From assembly GCA_025024175.1 (NCBI GenBank), contig QCXZ01000003.1, forward strand, positions 42,990,257-43,054,256: 64,000 bases of DNA, written 5' to 3'. The DNA comes from Rhyzopertha dominica (lineage: Eukaryota > Arthropoda > Insecta > Coleoptera > Bostrichidae). The position numbers and the translations under genes were made by a program. Positions within the stretch are counted from its first letter, which is position 1. Every line of letters starts with the position of its first letter. The notes beneath the pieces were generated by a model that was given only the letters and a program-made list of their open reading frames with translations, had not been told where the DNA came from and did no database searches. Below, in pieces: positions 37,330 to 49,020 of this stretch.

Positions 37330-38690
37330 TTAATTTTCAAATAAAAAATTTTGGTCATTTAAAATTTTGTACTTCTCTAAAACTTTTTGATTATTTTTTC
37401 ACATAAATTGTAACTTTGTCTTTGTCCAAAGTGGAAGTATGTTTAAATGATAATAAATGATCCGCCAACGAAGAATTTGAAGTTACAATGTCTCTATCTT
37501 TATACTTATTAAATTGTTATAGATGTTTATTTCCTCTAACAAGAAATGATTTTCCCGTTTGTCTAATATAAACTCAATTATAGTCATTACATGCAAAGCT
37601 ATATACACCTAAATGATTTAAAACTGAAATTTTATTTTTATTGTGGACAAAAATGGAGCAGACACTGCCTACAGTAGAAAACGCAATATTTATGTCATTA
37701 GATGAAAATAATTTTGAAAGGTAAGGGGATCCCAAATTTTAACATTTTTATCACATGTGATGGTGTTAAAAGAAAATTTAATGTCGTCAGGTATTTATAG
37801 CACAATTTTTCTGTTAAGTAATTTGGAAAACCGTTATTATAAGCAATTTGGAGAATTACACCAAGTTTCTTTTCGAAGGCATATGAAGAAAGAGGAGTTT
37901 TTAAAAACTCCGTGAAAAAGAGAATGAGAGACGGCTAATTTATGGTATGAGGGTGCACAGAAGAATAAGGGATAATGTCGTCTGCTCGTCTGTACATACA
38001 AGTTGGTTTACTGAAAATTTCAAAAGAAAGGTTAGGAAAAGAATTAATAAATCTAAAAAGGAAATTTTATTGTTAACCTCTGTTTCATAACCAAAATATA
38101 TAGAATTATATAACGAATTTATAAATGTTTGAAAATTATTTAAATTTTGTTGATTTCCAGGGAAAGACATAAAACATCATCTACATAACGGTACCAAAAA
38201 ATAACATGAGTTGAGAAGACAGTATTTTTTAATATTTCTAAAATATTCATGAAAATTCCCGCTAAAAGTGGACTAAGGGAAGAACTGAGCTAAACCTGAC
38301 TTTTATATAAAATATTTATTATTGAAACAGAAAAAAATTTTGATCTAATGTAAATTTTGTTAATGACGCCAAATTATTTAGGTATATGTAATAATGATAA
38401 ATTAAAATTTTGAAGTAGTAGGTTATTTAAAATATTTACAGTCATGTGAAGGAATCGATAGAAATAAATCGTTCACGCCAAAGAAAACAAGGAAAGAATC
38501 AGATGGTATTTTAAAAATTTTAAGTTTATCGGTCAAGTCTACTCTATTCTTAATAGGAAAAGAGTTGTCAAAATTTAAAACTTCACGTAGGATTAATTTA
38601 TAATTTGGAGGTTTTATATAACAAACAACAGGTCTAATAGGACAATCACCTTTATGTATTTTAGGTACGACATTTTTATTAAACTACAAA
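37330..38690 (-). pseudogene. Penelope-like retroelement: RT plus GIY-YIG endonuclease, decayed
   Basis: Reading leftward on the minus strand, an RT block VVPKIHKGDCPIRPVV (about 38675-38625) is followed by LTDKLKIFKIP. Next come LSPLLAGIFMNILEIL (about 38275-38225), the active site RYVDDVLCLS with YVDD at 38176-38187, and NFQTFINSLYNSI with ISFLDLLI (about 38150-38045). Further left GVYSFACNDYN, a stop, and VYIRQTGKSF (about 37610-37548) form the GIY-YIG endonuclease core. RT followed by GIY-YIG is the defining order of Penelope-like elements. Stops and shifts break all parts. A continuation toward 38900 (NLTLINELASVKARMKRF) may be the upstream part. Confidence 0.85.
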
Positions 38691-41600
38691 CGAGAGACGT
38701 ATATCGAAGCAGAAAATCTCTTCATTCTAGCTTTAACAGATGCAAGCTCGTTAATTAGGGTTAGATTGCCCTTTTTGGGACTGAAGCAGTGAAAAACGAG
38801 TTCTACCACTAAAAAGCCAGATCTAGCCCGAAACGGNGAAGGTGGNAGAGCTAACAACAGCAATAGAACTAACAACAACATTTTGGGGAATGCCCGNGTA
38901 ACCAAATCATAGAGTTGCGAAAATTAATTGAAATAATTGAAATGAATACCTACGCTATCAACCCTGCGTACGTTAATAACGATAAATAATATATTCTGCA
39001 ATTATATTGAAAACTTGGCTACAGTGGCTTGAAATCAGTGATGTTGTAAAAGTTTTTATTTTTGTCTTCACTGTCGGGTTGACAACCGCCAAAGTCAAAC
39101 CCACGATCTAGCAAATGATACGTAGATAGCAAAGAAGTGCTTTTGAAAATGGTTTTATTTTTTTAGAGATGATAGGGTTGAATTAAAAAAGCTTTTACGA
39201 CTTTGAGATTTTGAGATTATAACTAAGCGATTTGTAGGGTGGTCCTCCTAAGAAACAAAGGTAAAACATTCTTTTTGCGGAGTACCCTTCACTTTGAAAA
39301 ATCATGATTGGGTACGGGTTGATTAAACTAACAAGTATTTTAACTTCTACATAATTTAGTTGGAAACATTTCATGATAAAGCTATTTTTGCGATAAAAGT
39401 CACACCAACCGAAATATACCAGAAAAATTACATTTCCGCTACAACGTTACGAATAAATGTGGACAAGTACGCTTGAATCCATAGCAAAATAAAAAAGAAA
39501 CAAACTAATATACACTATTGAACTATATAAATGATAAATTAAATAAATACCTAGGTATGCTTATATTACATTTCTTATATTTTCTTCTCCTCTCTCATAT
39601 CAGATTATGAAGGTCTGTATACAATAGAAGTATGAAGATATTTATAATTATTAAATACTAGGTAAACCACCAGCTTGAATACTGAAACTTGAATCTGGTT
39701 ATTTAATTTGTGTAATCTACAATATTATTTTTGTTTCAAATTCTGACATCCTTATCAACAATGATTTGACAACAAGGTGTAAGTTAAAATATTTCAGACA
39801 ATTTGGTACCTGACTAACGCTAAAGTTTTTGATAGCAGGACACTGCCACGTAACTACAGCCATGATGTCGAAGCCGACACAAAGACAAAGCATACGGTTA
39901 ACTGGAGCATGTCAAACACCACTTATCGCTACTGTTCGGTCTTGTATAGCAATTCAAAAAAACACACGGTATACCGTTAAAGGATTACGTGGACGACAAT
40001 TGCATCTCAATTTGCTTGTCCTAAATAGGAGTCACGATCTCTAGGCATGATGTGATTAAAGGATTATTTACGTGGAAAGATATTCTTAGACCTTATAACA
40101 AGGCGAAATTTATAATAGGTATCACAGCATAATCGTGATAACTGTTTAACAAGAACATTTGAAACAAAGGAAACAAAAAGTGTGTTGGTTTATATAAGTT
40201 TGGAATGTTTAATTCAAACCCCATTTGGACCAAGTGAATAACGGAGTAACTCGAGAAACGCTTAATTATAATATTTATGGGAACTACTTTAAAATAATAA
40301 CTTAATATATGTATTTAGGAATCAACACTTTTTGGTCGTATGCATATTTTCACACAATTAATGTTTTTAACGAATACTTCTACAAAAATGAAATTACCAT
40401 AACAGTCTTATTACGCAACTTCCCAGTTCACTTTCTAACATATTCGAATGCGTTCTATACCTGTTTACAATTGAAATTTACCTTTCCTTACATTGACGGT
40501 ATACCCGCACCACGAAATAATTGCATGTTCACTACAATTTTTATCAGAAGTAACTAACTAGGTATAAGTTAAGCACCCAATTATCGCTCAAANTATTTTC
40601 TCTTGTTTGCCACCATATCATAATATATATTTGTTTTACACATTATTATCACTCGGTACTCGGCACACAATTCNCTTTTTAATTGAACTTGAAATAAATC
40701 CGTCTTCGTCAATTTTCTCTTACTATTTTTTGATCACTGAATTTTCTGCGCTCCACGCAGTTAGCGAGCTGCTTAAAATAACTGGACGATTTTAATTGCA
40801 TTGGTTTGTTGTAGGTTTCATTCCGAATATTATAATAACTTTTTTATTGTTACATTTATTTAAATTTAAATAAATCTAAAACGATTGGTTTCACCGCTTA
40901 AGGTTTTAAGTGACTAAACTGATTTTTAGATAAACTAAAAGTAAATAACTAAACATATTTGAAGGTTCTGTTGCATTTACAGTGAAACGACAGGCAATTA
41001 AAGCATAAAAATTATTTCAAATCTACTGCATTCAGCATATGAGTGTGAGAGTGTCCATACCATTTGTGCATAATGTTATATTTTATAACACGTAAGAAGA
41101 TAATCCACCTTATGTATACTTGTTTTCAAAACGAAGAGGATAGTTGTTAGTNTGGATGATGCTACACAGTGTCGAACATGAAAATTTAAGGAAATTATTG
41201 TTCGCTGTCTTGAGGGAAACAACCTAAGGCAATGAAACATTTTGCAGTCAGTTACAAGTCTAAAGTCTATAGTTTTTTTCAATTTACTTCTGATTCACAG
41301 CTTGAAGAGCCTACATCCATATACATAAAGCCCAAATTGTGCAAAAGTAATTTTGATTTGTCACCACAATCAAGTACGTTGAAGTGTGTTGTATTATTTT
41401 ATTGTATTGTATTTAATTCTGATTTTTACACGGTATTCCTAATGTGTAAAAAATCGTCTTCAACCATTGGGATGGAATATGCCATCCTTCTACTCGTGTC
41501 TGATAACGATGTAATGAACCCTTAGTCAAAAGCAGAACTTTCGATTATGCCTCAGTTATTATTTTATCCAGAGAACAATAAGGAATGTTTTGCAGTAAAG

Positions 41601-42922
41601 TGTGAATGCTTGTTTAATAAGTAAGTAATACAAAATATAATCATAAAAACTAAAATACTGAAAAAAGCAAATACCAATTATTTAAAATACTCGGCTAATG
41701 GGATCGTTATAATTTATTAATTATTGCTGCTATATATATATACTATATGATAGCTTACTATACCCATTCTATCTTCTTAGAAAATGTTCACACAAAGTGT
41801 TGTAATTGAAAAACTATTTAGGCGGTAACAGTATTAACCATTATCAACTTAAATACGTTATAGTTACCTTTTTTTTGTACTTGCAATTTTTCTCAACAGA
41901 AAATTTTAACCATCATGCTAACATGCCTACCGCAATGGTGGAGGTAGAAATCTTTTCACCTGTTTGGTTAATAAACTAATTTGTGCTAAAAATGTACAAA
42001 AAGCGATTTTATTTAAAACGTTTAGATCGACTTCCATTACATAAATAAAGTACAGCTTGTCAACATGAACTGTGAGTCATCCCTGAACGCATAATTTGAT
42101 GTATAAGTTAAAGCTTTAAATTAGTGTCGTATTTGATTTTGTAGAGATATACTATTTTTCGAACGAGTACATAGGTATATTGAAATACATTAATTTATTG
42201 TTTACCCTACAACGGTGCAATATAATTACCTAAGACCGATGATATGCAAACCGGAATTGACGAATTTCTCATTTAGACGTGGATATTTTCTTCTTGCACT
42301 GGAAAATTATTTCTTACTGCATACTACAATGGCATTCTAAATAAATTAATGCAGCACCACAATGCTAAACATGAAATGTCCTACCTAATGATCCACGCAA
42401 TGTATATCTATATGATTATATTTCCTCTGGAATGTATTATGCATGCATGAAAAATAAATTATAAGAATGTAAATTATGAACAATACTGCTTGCAAGCTGA
42501 TTTAAATATTTTTTATTCGTCTCCAATCAATTGCATTCAAACCGTTAAATAAAGGATGATTGTTCTTTCCAGTACCAATATGGGTACCGTTACTGTGATC
42601 AGCGAATATGTTGTATTATATCAATAGTGAGAATTGCAACCTGGGAGTGATACGGAACATCAGCCACATTTACATAGGCGCATACAAGTATAACAGATTA
42701 AGAAATTACCAACAAAGAAATATTGTAGCGACACCATTAACCTGCTTGGGCTGGTATAATAGTCGTGTGCCTTTCAAGGTGAACTGTTATTGTTTCATAT
42801 AAATGGATAGAGCGACCTTAATATTAAATGGTCAAGTTTAGAATTAAAACACCAAAGACTAATCCTACTGCAGCAGTTGTTCAACACACTTGTTATATTT
42901 TCTTACCATTCCTTTTTTTCAG
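38691..42922. other. No recognisable gene; possibly intron or upstream of the sushi exon
   Basis: The stretch is AT-rich with scattered n bases (around 38840-38900, 40593, 40674, 41152). Open frames at 39829-40044, 40309-40557 and 41232-41525 resemble no family known to me. A polypyrimidine tract at its right end (about 42911-42920) leads into the acceptor of the sushi exon. Confidence 0.5.
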
Positions 42923-45824
42923 AAATACGATGTGGTCATCCGGCAGTACCAGTGAATGCTAGGGTGACCTTGAGTTCTTCCCACCTTAAGCACCAGGTAC
43001 AACTGCTACCTACATTTGCGATGAAGGTTATGAGAACCTTTGGTGATAACCCAGATTCTTGCTCTCCTACTGGACATGGATAGGGGAGCTGCCGTTCTGC
43101 GGAACAAATATTGCGTTCAGGTAAAACACAATAATATTAAAATACAAAACAGAAAGTGTTTCATTACAGGTCGACGCCTAATAAATTAATTGCAGTTACA
43201 TTAAATTATATCACTATTGTACCTAAGCCTTTATATATTAGTATGAACATTACGTGGAATTGTGTTTTGTAAAATTTCTTAAAAGTAGTTGAACATATTA
43301 AAACTGAAGAGTTTTTAGATATGTTTATGTGTGGTATCAAAGTTCCTAGAAAATTTTTAAGTATGAGCAATGAAACACATAGTTCAATATTTTTTACAAC
43401 CTCACCCGAAAACTAAGTTACAATTTCCTCACAACGATATTATGTTTGGGTGCATTACTTACTAATTATTTATACAACTCTACATTTAGTTTTCCTGCAA
43501 TAGATACTACACTGTTCACGTAAACATGGAACACTATGTGTAACTGATAAGTAGCCACTTCTTCCTCGATTGTATAAAGATTATCATTATATATTTCAAA
43601 AACATTGTTGAATACATTTTATACAAGCCCTCATCAACTGTTCACGATCTGCTAATAGGTACAGCGTGGAGAGTCGTTTATGCAAGACAATTTATTTCCT
43701 TGGTAACATAACTATTGAACAATATTGCTGTCTCGTAATAGCACCATCCTGTATGAAGAACTACTAGTTTTGCCATGAATCCAGAAAAGTTGTTGCGAAT
43801 CTAGAAAACTGTCCTTCCTAGATCGTTTCATTTTCCAGAGTTTACGAATGGGACATACCTTGAATTTCAGATAACTTGCAAGTAAAGGTTTTCTGTGTTA
43901 AATTAAACCGTTCTTCTTCCAAGTAAACACAATTTTTCGCTAATAACGTCAGATGAAAGTATTAGAAACATCTTTTTGGTTTGAAGGCTTCCGTGGTTGT
44001 TGTCGATGACATGTTGTTTTCCGGGCTGGTTCCCACGTTGGTTATTAGACCTTGACGTTTCGACACTCATGTCGGTGTCTTCCTCAGAAGTAGCTCTGAA
44101 ACTGTTTCCAGCCCGGAAAACAACATTTTATTAGAAACATCATGTGCGAATAAATAAAGACTTGCTCAAAATCTGTTGTATAGCGATGTGATACGACCGA
44201 TACGAATTTTCCGAGCACAAAATGTTTTATTTTTACTGTATACCAAAATTTTTCTTATTGGCGCGATATTTATGGGGAATAATGTTTCCAAGGTACTTGA
44301 TAAAATAGTTTGTATATACCTATTTATGCAGGATTTCTATAATGATTCATACAAGGGCGGATCCAGCTTTCAGATCAGGGGGTCACCTAGTCAGGACGGG
44401 CGACAATTTATTAAAAACATCTAATTGAAAAAGAAATAGTATTTTATTGTTGAAATAATTTTAATCAAATAGCAAAATTAATTTTTCGTTTTTTATCTTC
44501 TCGAGAAATGAATTGTAACTTCAATCCACTTCAGTCGCTATGTTTCTCTGAATACGCAGTCCAGTTCAAAAACTCAGGAATTCATTGAATGCACAAATGA
44601 AATTATCACGTGTTGTTTTTATCTCATTAAAGAAATTAATTCGTTGAGTAATGGTGAAAACAATCAATGATAATAAAATTAAATCGTCACAGGTAAGATA
44701 CTAAGGGTTGACATCCAATCAAATTGCGACGTTTTTTTTATTNAAAACAGTTAATAGTGCCTNCTCTTCGNGCATGTATGCGCTCGCCATTATAGAAAGT
44801 AATTATTTTATAAAATATATCAATTACATTAGATAAATTATTAGTGGTCGAACTATACCCAGCGCAAGCCCAGGGGGGGGGGGTCATGACCCCCATGACC
44901 CCCCCCCCCTGGATCCGCTCTTGGATTCATACATCCAGGGCGTTTATGAAAATTATCGATTAAATCAATTTACCGCCTCTCAGGAGATATTGCCTTGACG
45001 TGTACTTGTCATCTGTCGATTGCCGAATTATTTGATATATTTTAATATGAGAAAACGTGTGGGAGTGTGTATTTTTGACATATTCTGTAGTATTTTGTGA
45101 AATAATCAATTTAAGGTTGCAGAAAGCTCACATTTCGGGGTGTGGGGTGATACGGTTTCGTATAACTTTTAGGTTATGTATCGTATCGTGAGGTTGTGGC
45201 TACAGTAAGCCTGTTAAATAATTTTACTATGATGGACTGAAAGATGTTTTTAGCCTGCCGCAATGGTAAAATTCACAAACCAAGTTGTAGTAGTGTTAGC
45301 TGCACTGCACAAAGCTTCCACAGCCATCAATTTCGTGACTGTAACTTGATCTGCAACCTTCAGTACTACCGCTGTGCTTGTTGTAGTTTGGCAGCAGTTA
45401 CGAAAAGGCGGCACGAAAATTCAGAAATAAACGCCGCCCGCGTTGTATGAATCATTTATATTTAACAATCTTCTTCTTCGTAAATTTTGACCTGCGTCAT
45501 TTTAGGATTTTTAATTAATTTATTACTATTTGTCGCAGAAAACCTGCCAATCAATCAACTGCAGTTAGAGGTGGCGGGGCAGGAAACGCTAATGATGGCG
45601 AAAAAGCACTGAACATGACGGAAGAAGATGTTCCGAGACACAAAAAGAAGCAAGCCCTTGGTGGCAGGTAGATTTACTGAAACCGTACGCCGTTAAAGTG
45701 GTTAGGGTTACGACGAGGGGGTGCTGTGGACATCAACCCTTACAGGATTTGGAAATTCGAGTAGGAAATAGCAGTTCCGATTTGCAAAGAAATCCGTTAT
45801 GTGCATGGTTTCCAGGAACTATAG
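42923..45824 (+). CDS. fw: furrowed-like gene, two internal exons: sushi domain and start of fucolectin-type domain
   Basis: Furrowed is an insect selectin-like membrane protein with sushi (CCP) repeats, an F5/8-type fucolectin domain and a C-type lectin domain. Exon 42923-43120 follows a strong acceptor and reads EIRCGHPAVPVNARVTL, CDEGYE, FGDN, WIGELPFCGTNIAFR: one sushi module with its Cys and Trp. Exon 45539-45824 reads KPANQSTAVRGG, CSETQKEASPWWQVDL, VVRVTTRGCCGHQPLQDLEI and NPLCAWFPGTI, the start of the fucolectin domain. It ends ATAG|GTAAGT in phase 1. The phases between the two exons agree (2 to 2). Net lengths show about four single-base indels in the first exon and one missing A in a run in the second. 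The gene is therefore either poorly sequenced or damaged. Later exons would lie beyond the gap at 45893. Confidence 0.8.
44011..44126 (-). repeat. 19-bp perfect inverted repeat around a hammerhead-like motif
   Basis: ATGTTGTTTTCCGGGCTGG (44011-44029) is repeated as its exact reverse complement at 44108-44126. Between the arms, the minus strand reads CTGAGGA (44087-44081), a 5-bp stem GACAC/GTGTC (44079-44075 with 44066-44062) and then GAAAC (44061-44057). This resembles a hammerhead ribozyme core, with one extra A before the stem. Such motifs are known from the terminal repeats of Penelope-like elements, and a Penelope-like remnant lies 5 kb away on the same strand. Activity is unproven. Confidence 0.5.
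44352..44923. mobile_element. Non-autonomous hAT element, 572 bp, nested
   Basis: The left end reads CAAGGGCGGATCCAG and the right end, inverted, CAAGAGCGGATCCAG, the common insect hAT terminus. The 8-bp target duplication GATTCATA is exact (44344-44351 and 44924-44931) and lies inside the Tc1-like MITE, so this insertion is the younger of the two. The interior has no transposase. Three n bases lie in the right half. Confidence 0.82.
44870..44912. repeat. Perfect G11/C11 hairpin
   Basis: CCA, eleven G, TCATG, a 5-nt spacer, CATGA, eleven C and TGG form a perfect 19-bp stem at the inner edge of the hAT right terminus. Such a structure is hard to sequence, so its exact length here may be unreliable. 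Confidence 0.8.
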
Positions 45825-45892
45825 GTAAGTTTTGCAAAGTACATACACAAACTTTAACAGAGAATTTTAATTTATCTATAGCAGTCTGAAAA

Positions 45893-45992
45893 NNNNNNNN
45901 NNNNNNNNNNNNNNNNNNNNNNNNNNNNNNNNNNNNNNNNNNNNNNNNNNNNNNNNNNNNNNNNNNNNNNNNNNNNNNNNNNNNNNNNNNNN
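45893..45992. other. Assembly gap, 100 N
   Basis: Exactly 100 N. The gap interrupts the furrowed-like gene just after its fucolectin-type exon. Copy B of the duplication starts at the very next base. Confidence 0.98.
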
Positions 45993-46650
45993 GACGTATT
46001 GGGAGAGAAATAGTTGGGAAGGATACTATAGGTATAGAATACTCTTGCATAAAATGGAAAAAGACAGGATAGTAGAAAATATACCTCATAAATATTAAAA
46101 TGGAGTAGATAAAGCGGAAAAATTAAATTAAGACCGCAAAAGATATGGCCAGACAGACTACAAAAATATATTAATAAATAATACTATGTTTTATAAAGAG
46201 TTCACGTGCAAGATATCAAATTTTCAAAAGAAGGATAAGTATAGGTAAATAACCACAAACGAATAAAATGTATTGAATAGAAGTCACTTTTCAAATCTTT
46301 TCTACGGCTGCAAATGTAGGTCAATGTATTATTATATAGCTCCGCACTGATGTGTTTTGATATAAATATATCTCGTTAAATGTAATTACTCTAAGTTCAC
46401 TAGCGCTTTTTAGGGTCAGGGTTGGTNTCTTGATCTAACGTTGAAATCTCTACAATCTGATCGTGTATTGCGATATGCGAGGTATGCAAGAATTCTAGAT
46501 AACGATCTGGTCACTAGACTGAGTTTTAAAAATTCTATGAATCTTATTATTAAATCAGTTTTTCATTTGTAATGCAGTTATTGTCAATAAAAATTAAAAC
46601 TTTACAAAGTATGTAGGTACCTAGTAGTTATTGTATCAATAATAATTATA

Positions 46651-48575
46651 AGGGTGCTCCGATTTCAATAGGCTTTGGATGTTTCAGGTGTAAGGTGTAA
46701 ACGCAGATCAAAACTGTTTTTGCAATCATTAATCAATTTTTTTTAGACAAATTCAATGGTGATGACTGATTGCATCTACTACCTTCATTTCTTTTCACGA
46801 TATCTTCAATTTTTCATTTTTGTAATATCAGCAAGCCTCTATATCTCGATTACTAATTATATCTTCCAAGAAAAGTTGATTTTATGTATAGATATCTTCT
46901 TAATTCAAGCAATGTAAGTAGTTATCTCCCTGATTACCATATTTTATTTGTTTTTGAGATAAGACATCAATTTACATATCTTTTTAGCGGAACGTATCTA
47001 TATATTTTTAATGCGAAAATCGTTNGACCTTTCTTTTCGATCCTGAAAATATATGATAATGTTGATATTATTTTCAAAAACTTAGATATTATTCGGGAAA
47101 AACTAATTTAAGCCTTATATAATTTTTTCGAATTTAGAAAAAACAATCCTGCTAGTCAGTTGTATTGGAAGAGGTATCCAGAACGGAGACGACCAAATAC
47201 GAAAATATTGAGCAAACTGGTCAACAATCTGAGCACATATATGCATTTATTTCGTGAAGGCCAAATATATAGGTATCGAAAACCACAAAATAAAATGAAA
47301 AAATTGCACCGCTTTAGCACATGTAGGTAGCTGTAAATCGTTCATGCAATACCAGAGAGATGTGGAGGCTGAATCGGGGATTTCAAAAACATAGAGTCTA
47401 AAACAAGTTTAGGTTGGTAAATGACTTATTGCATCCAGGCGACGAGGTAAAGAATGTTGGTACTTGCAAATGTGCCGGGAAGACCCCAACTTCTATATTA
47501 AAATTATTTGTTCAGGCGACACACATAGGGAAGGTTTTGGTGTTAACGTTTTGTGTTTTCTGAAGAAGAATAGATTGCGTTACATACTATCCGAAGAAAA
47601 TCTAACCGCACAGCGCACATCTCTTGATATCGTGAAGTTTCTGGCAAAATGAACTTAGAAGCTTCTTTTTAGATAACCTGCCGCTCATGCAATTTTACTA
47701 TAGTATGAGTCCAACAGGATGGAAGCTCCTGCTCACAACCCTACATAGGGGCAATGAAAAGTTATTTATATTAGCAAGCAGATTTCATGAAAGTGGTTTG
47801 GCGTACATAGTATAAACAGACGGCCTCCAAAGATCTTCCAGATCTCACGCCGTTAGGCTTCTTTTTATGGGATGTTAAAGAACCAACTTTATAAGTCAAA
47901 TAATAACACACTTGAAGACATAGAAAACAATATCCGGTTATGCATGATTAGAATAAGACCTGTAAAAATGTTTTGAGCTATAGAGCCAACAGTCAAGAGA
48001 TTGTAATATGTGTAGGCATTCATTCAAACGGTTTACACATTGAGCACACAAACTACGACAACTAGTATACTCATTTTGCGTAATCACCTAATTATCAAGA
48101 GAAGAAGATATTACATTGTTTTGTTTTAGTAATCATAGCCAAAAGACAGCTACAACACAGAAGACACATAATCTTATGTCTTAAAGCAGTTTCATCCTAA
48201 ACAGTTCCTAAGTTTCCGGAATCAGAAAAAAAATCTACCGATTTTAAATGAAAAACTATGTATGTTCCATAACAAAATATAAGCTTAGTGTTATATCTCA
48301 TAAACAAATGATGCTTGAATTATACTAAAATCAACTACAATAATAACATTTTTTTTAAATATAAATAGTGATCAAAATACAGAGGTTTGCTAAAATGGCC
48401 CAAACAATTAGAAACGAAGATAACATGAAAATAAATGAAGGTAGTACCAATTTGTATTTCACCACTGAATTTTGTCTCAAGAAATTGACTGATGGCCGCA
48501 AAAAACCGTTTTGATGAGGATTAACTGCTCATACTTGAACCCCAAAATCTCCCAAATCAAAATCAGATCACCCTG
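46651..48575 (+). mobile_element. Degenerate IS630/Tc1/mariner-type transposon (copy B)
   Basis: Counterpart of 2080-3995. The left end AGGGTGCTCCGATTTC and the inverted right end AGGGTGATCTGATTTTG pair better than in copy A. TA flanks both ends. Confidence 0.65.
47151..47976 (+). pseudogene. Broken DDE transposase (copy B)
   Basis: Counterpart of the pseudogene at 2581-3401. YWKRYPERRRPN and a DTH block (IICSGDTH, with Trp replaced by Cys) are present. The QQDG block has an extra A that shifts the frame, and the SPDL block has further indels. An open frame at 47464-47652 joins the segment after the first Asp block that is interrupted in copy A, so the copies carry different breaks. Nonfunctional. 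Confidence 0.78.
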
Positions 48576-48929
48576 TACATTTGCGTTTTCTTAATGTGTA
48601 GAGCTATCTTTTTATATCCCTTAACTTTTGTATCATCTTTGAATACCTAATATGGTATGAGTTGCTTATCAATTATGTTAGGATTACCTAATTAAATAAA
48701 GTTTATTACAGAAGATGAAAGATTAGCATATGATTTCATTGTGCAAATGTTTCTTTAACATGACTTTTGGATTACCCACTTAAGATGTGATAGGCACTAA
48801 AGAAGTTCAAAATATAGACTTGCAGTACATCTCGTGTAGGTGACAAATCCTCTACAAAACGTCTAGCTCATCAACCCTTCACCTTCTGCCAATATCTGCA
48901 GTAAGATTTTATTTCAAGCATATTCTTAC

Positions 48930-49020
48930 CTTCAGCTGATCCGCATGCTACCACTCCAAATAAGCACAACACTAAACAGCACAAGAGGCGTCTTCTGACT
49001 GCACATGTCTGTGACACCAT
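48930..49020 (-). CDS. First coding exon with signal peptide (copy B)
   Basis: The 91 coding bases, the start context and the GAAG|GTAAG donor are the same as in copy A at 4349-4439. Downstream exons on the minus strand would lie to the left, across the gap, in contig 2, where the furrowed-like exons are on the opposite strand. If contig 2 were flipped, strand, order and phase of the three exons would all agree. Confidence 0.6.

Larger units (their letters stand above)
44329..45460. mobile_element. Tc1/mariner-type MITE, long form, split by a hAT insertion
   Basis: The left end CAGGATTTCTATAATG runs into ATTCATACA, then is interrupted by the hAT element. It resumes at 44932 with TCCAGGGCG and ends near 45460 at TTGTATGAATCATTTATA. 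The body matches 24317-24675 but keeps about 200 bp that copy lacks. The last ~12 bp of the right terminus are not recognisable and no TA flank is certain, so the element is probably old. Confidence 0.7.
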
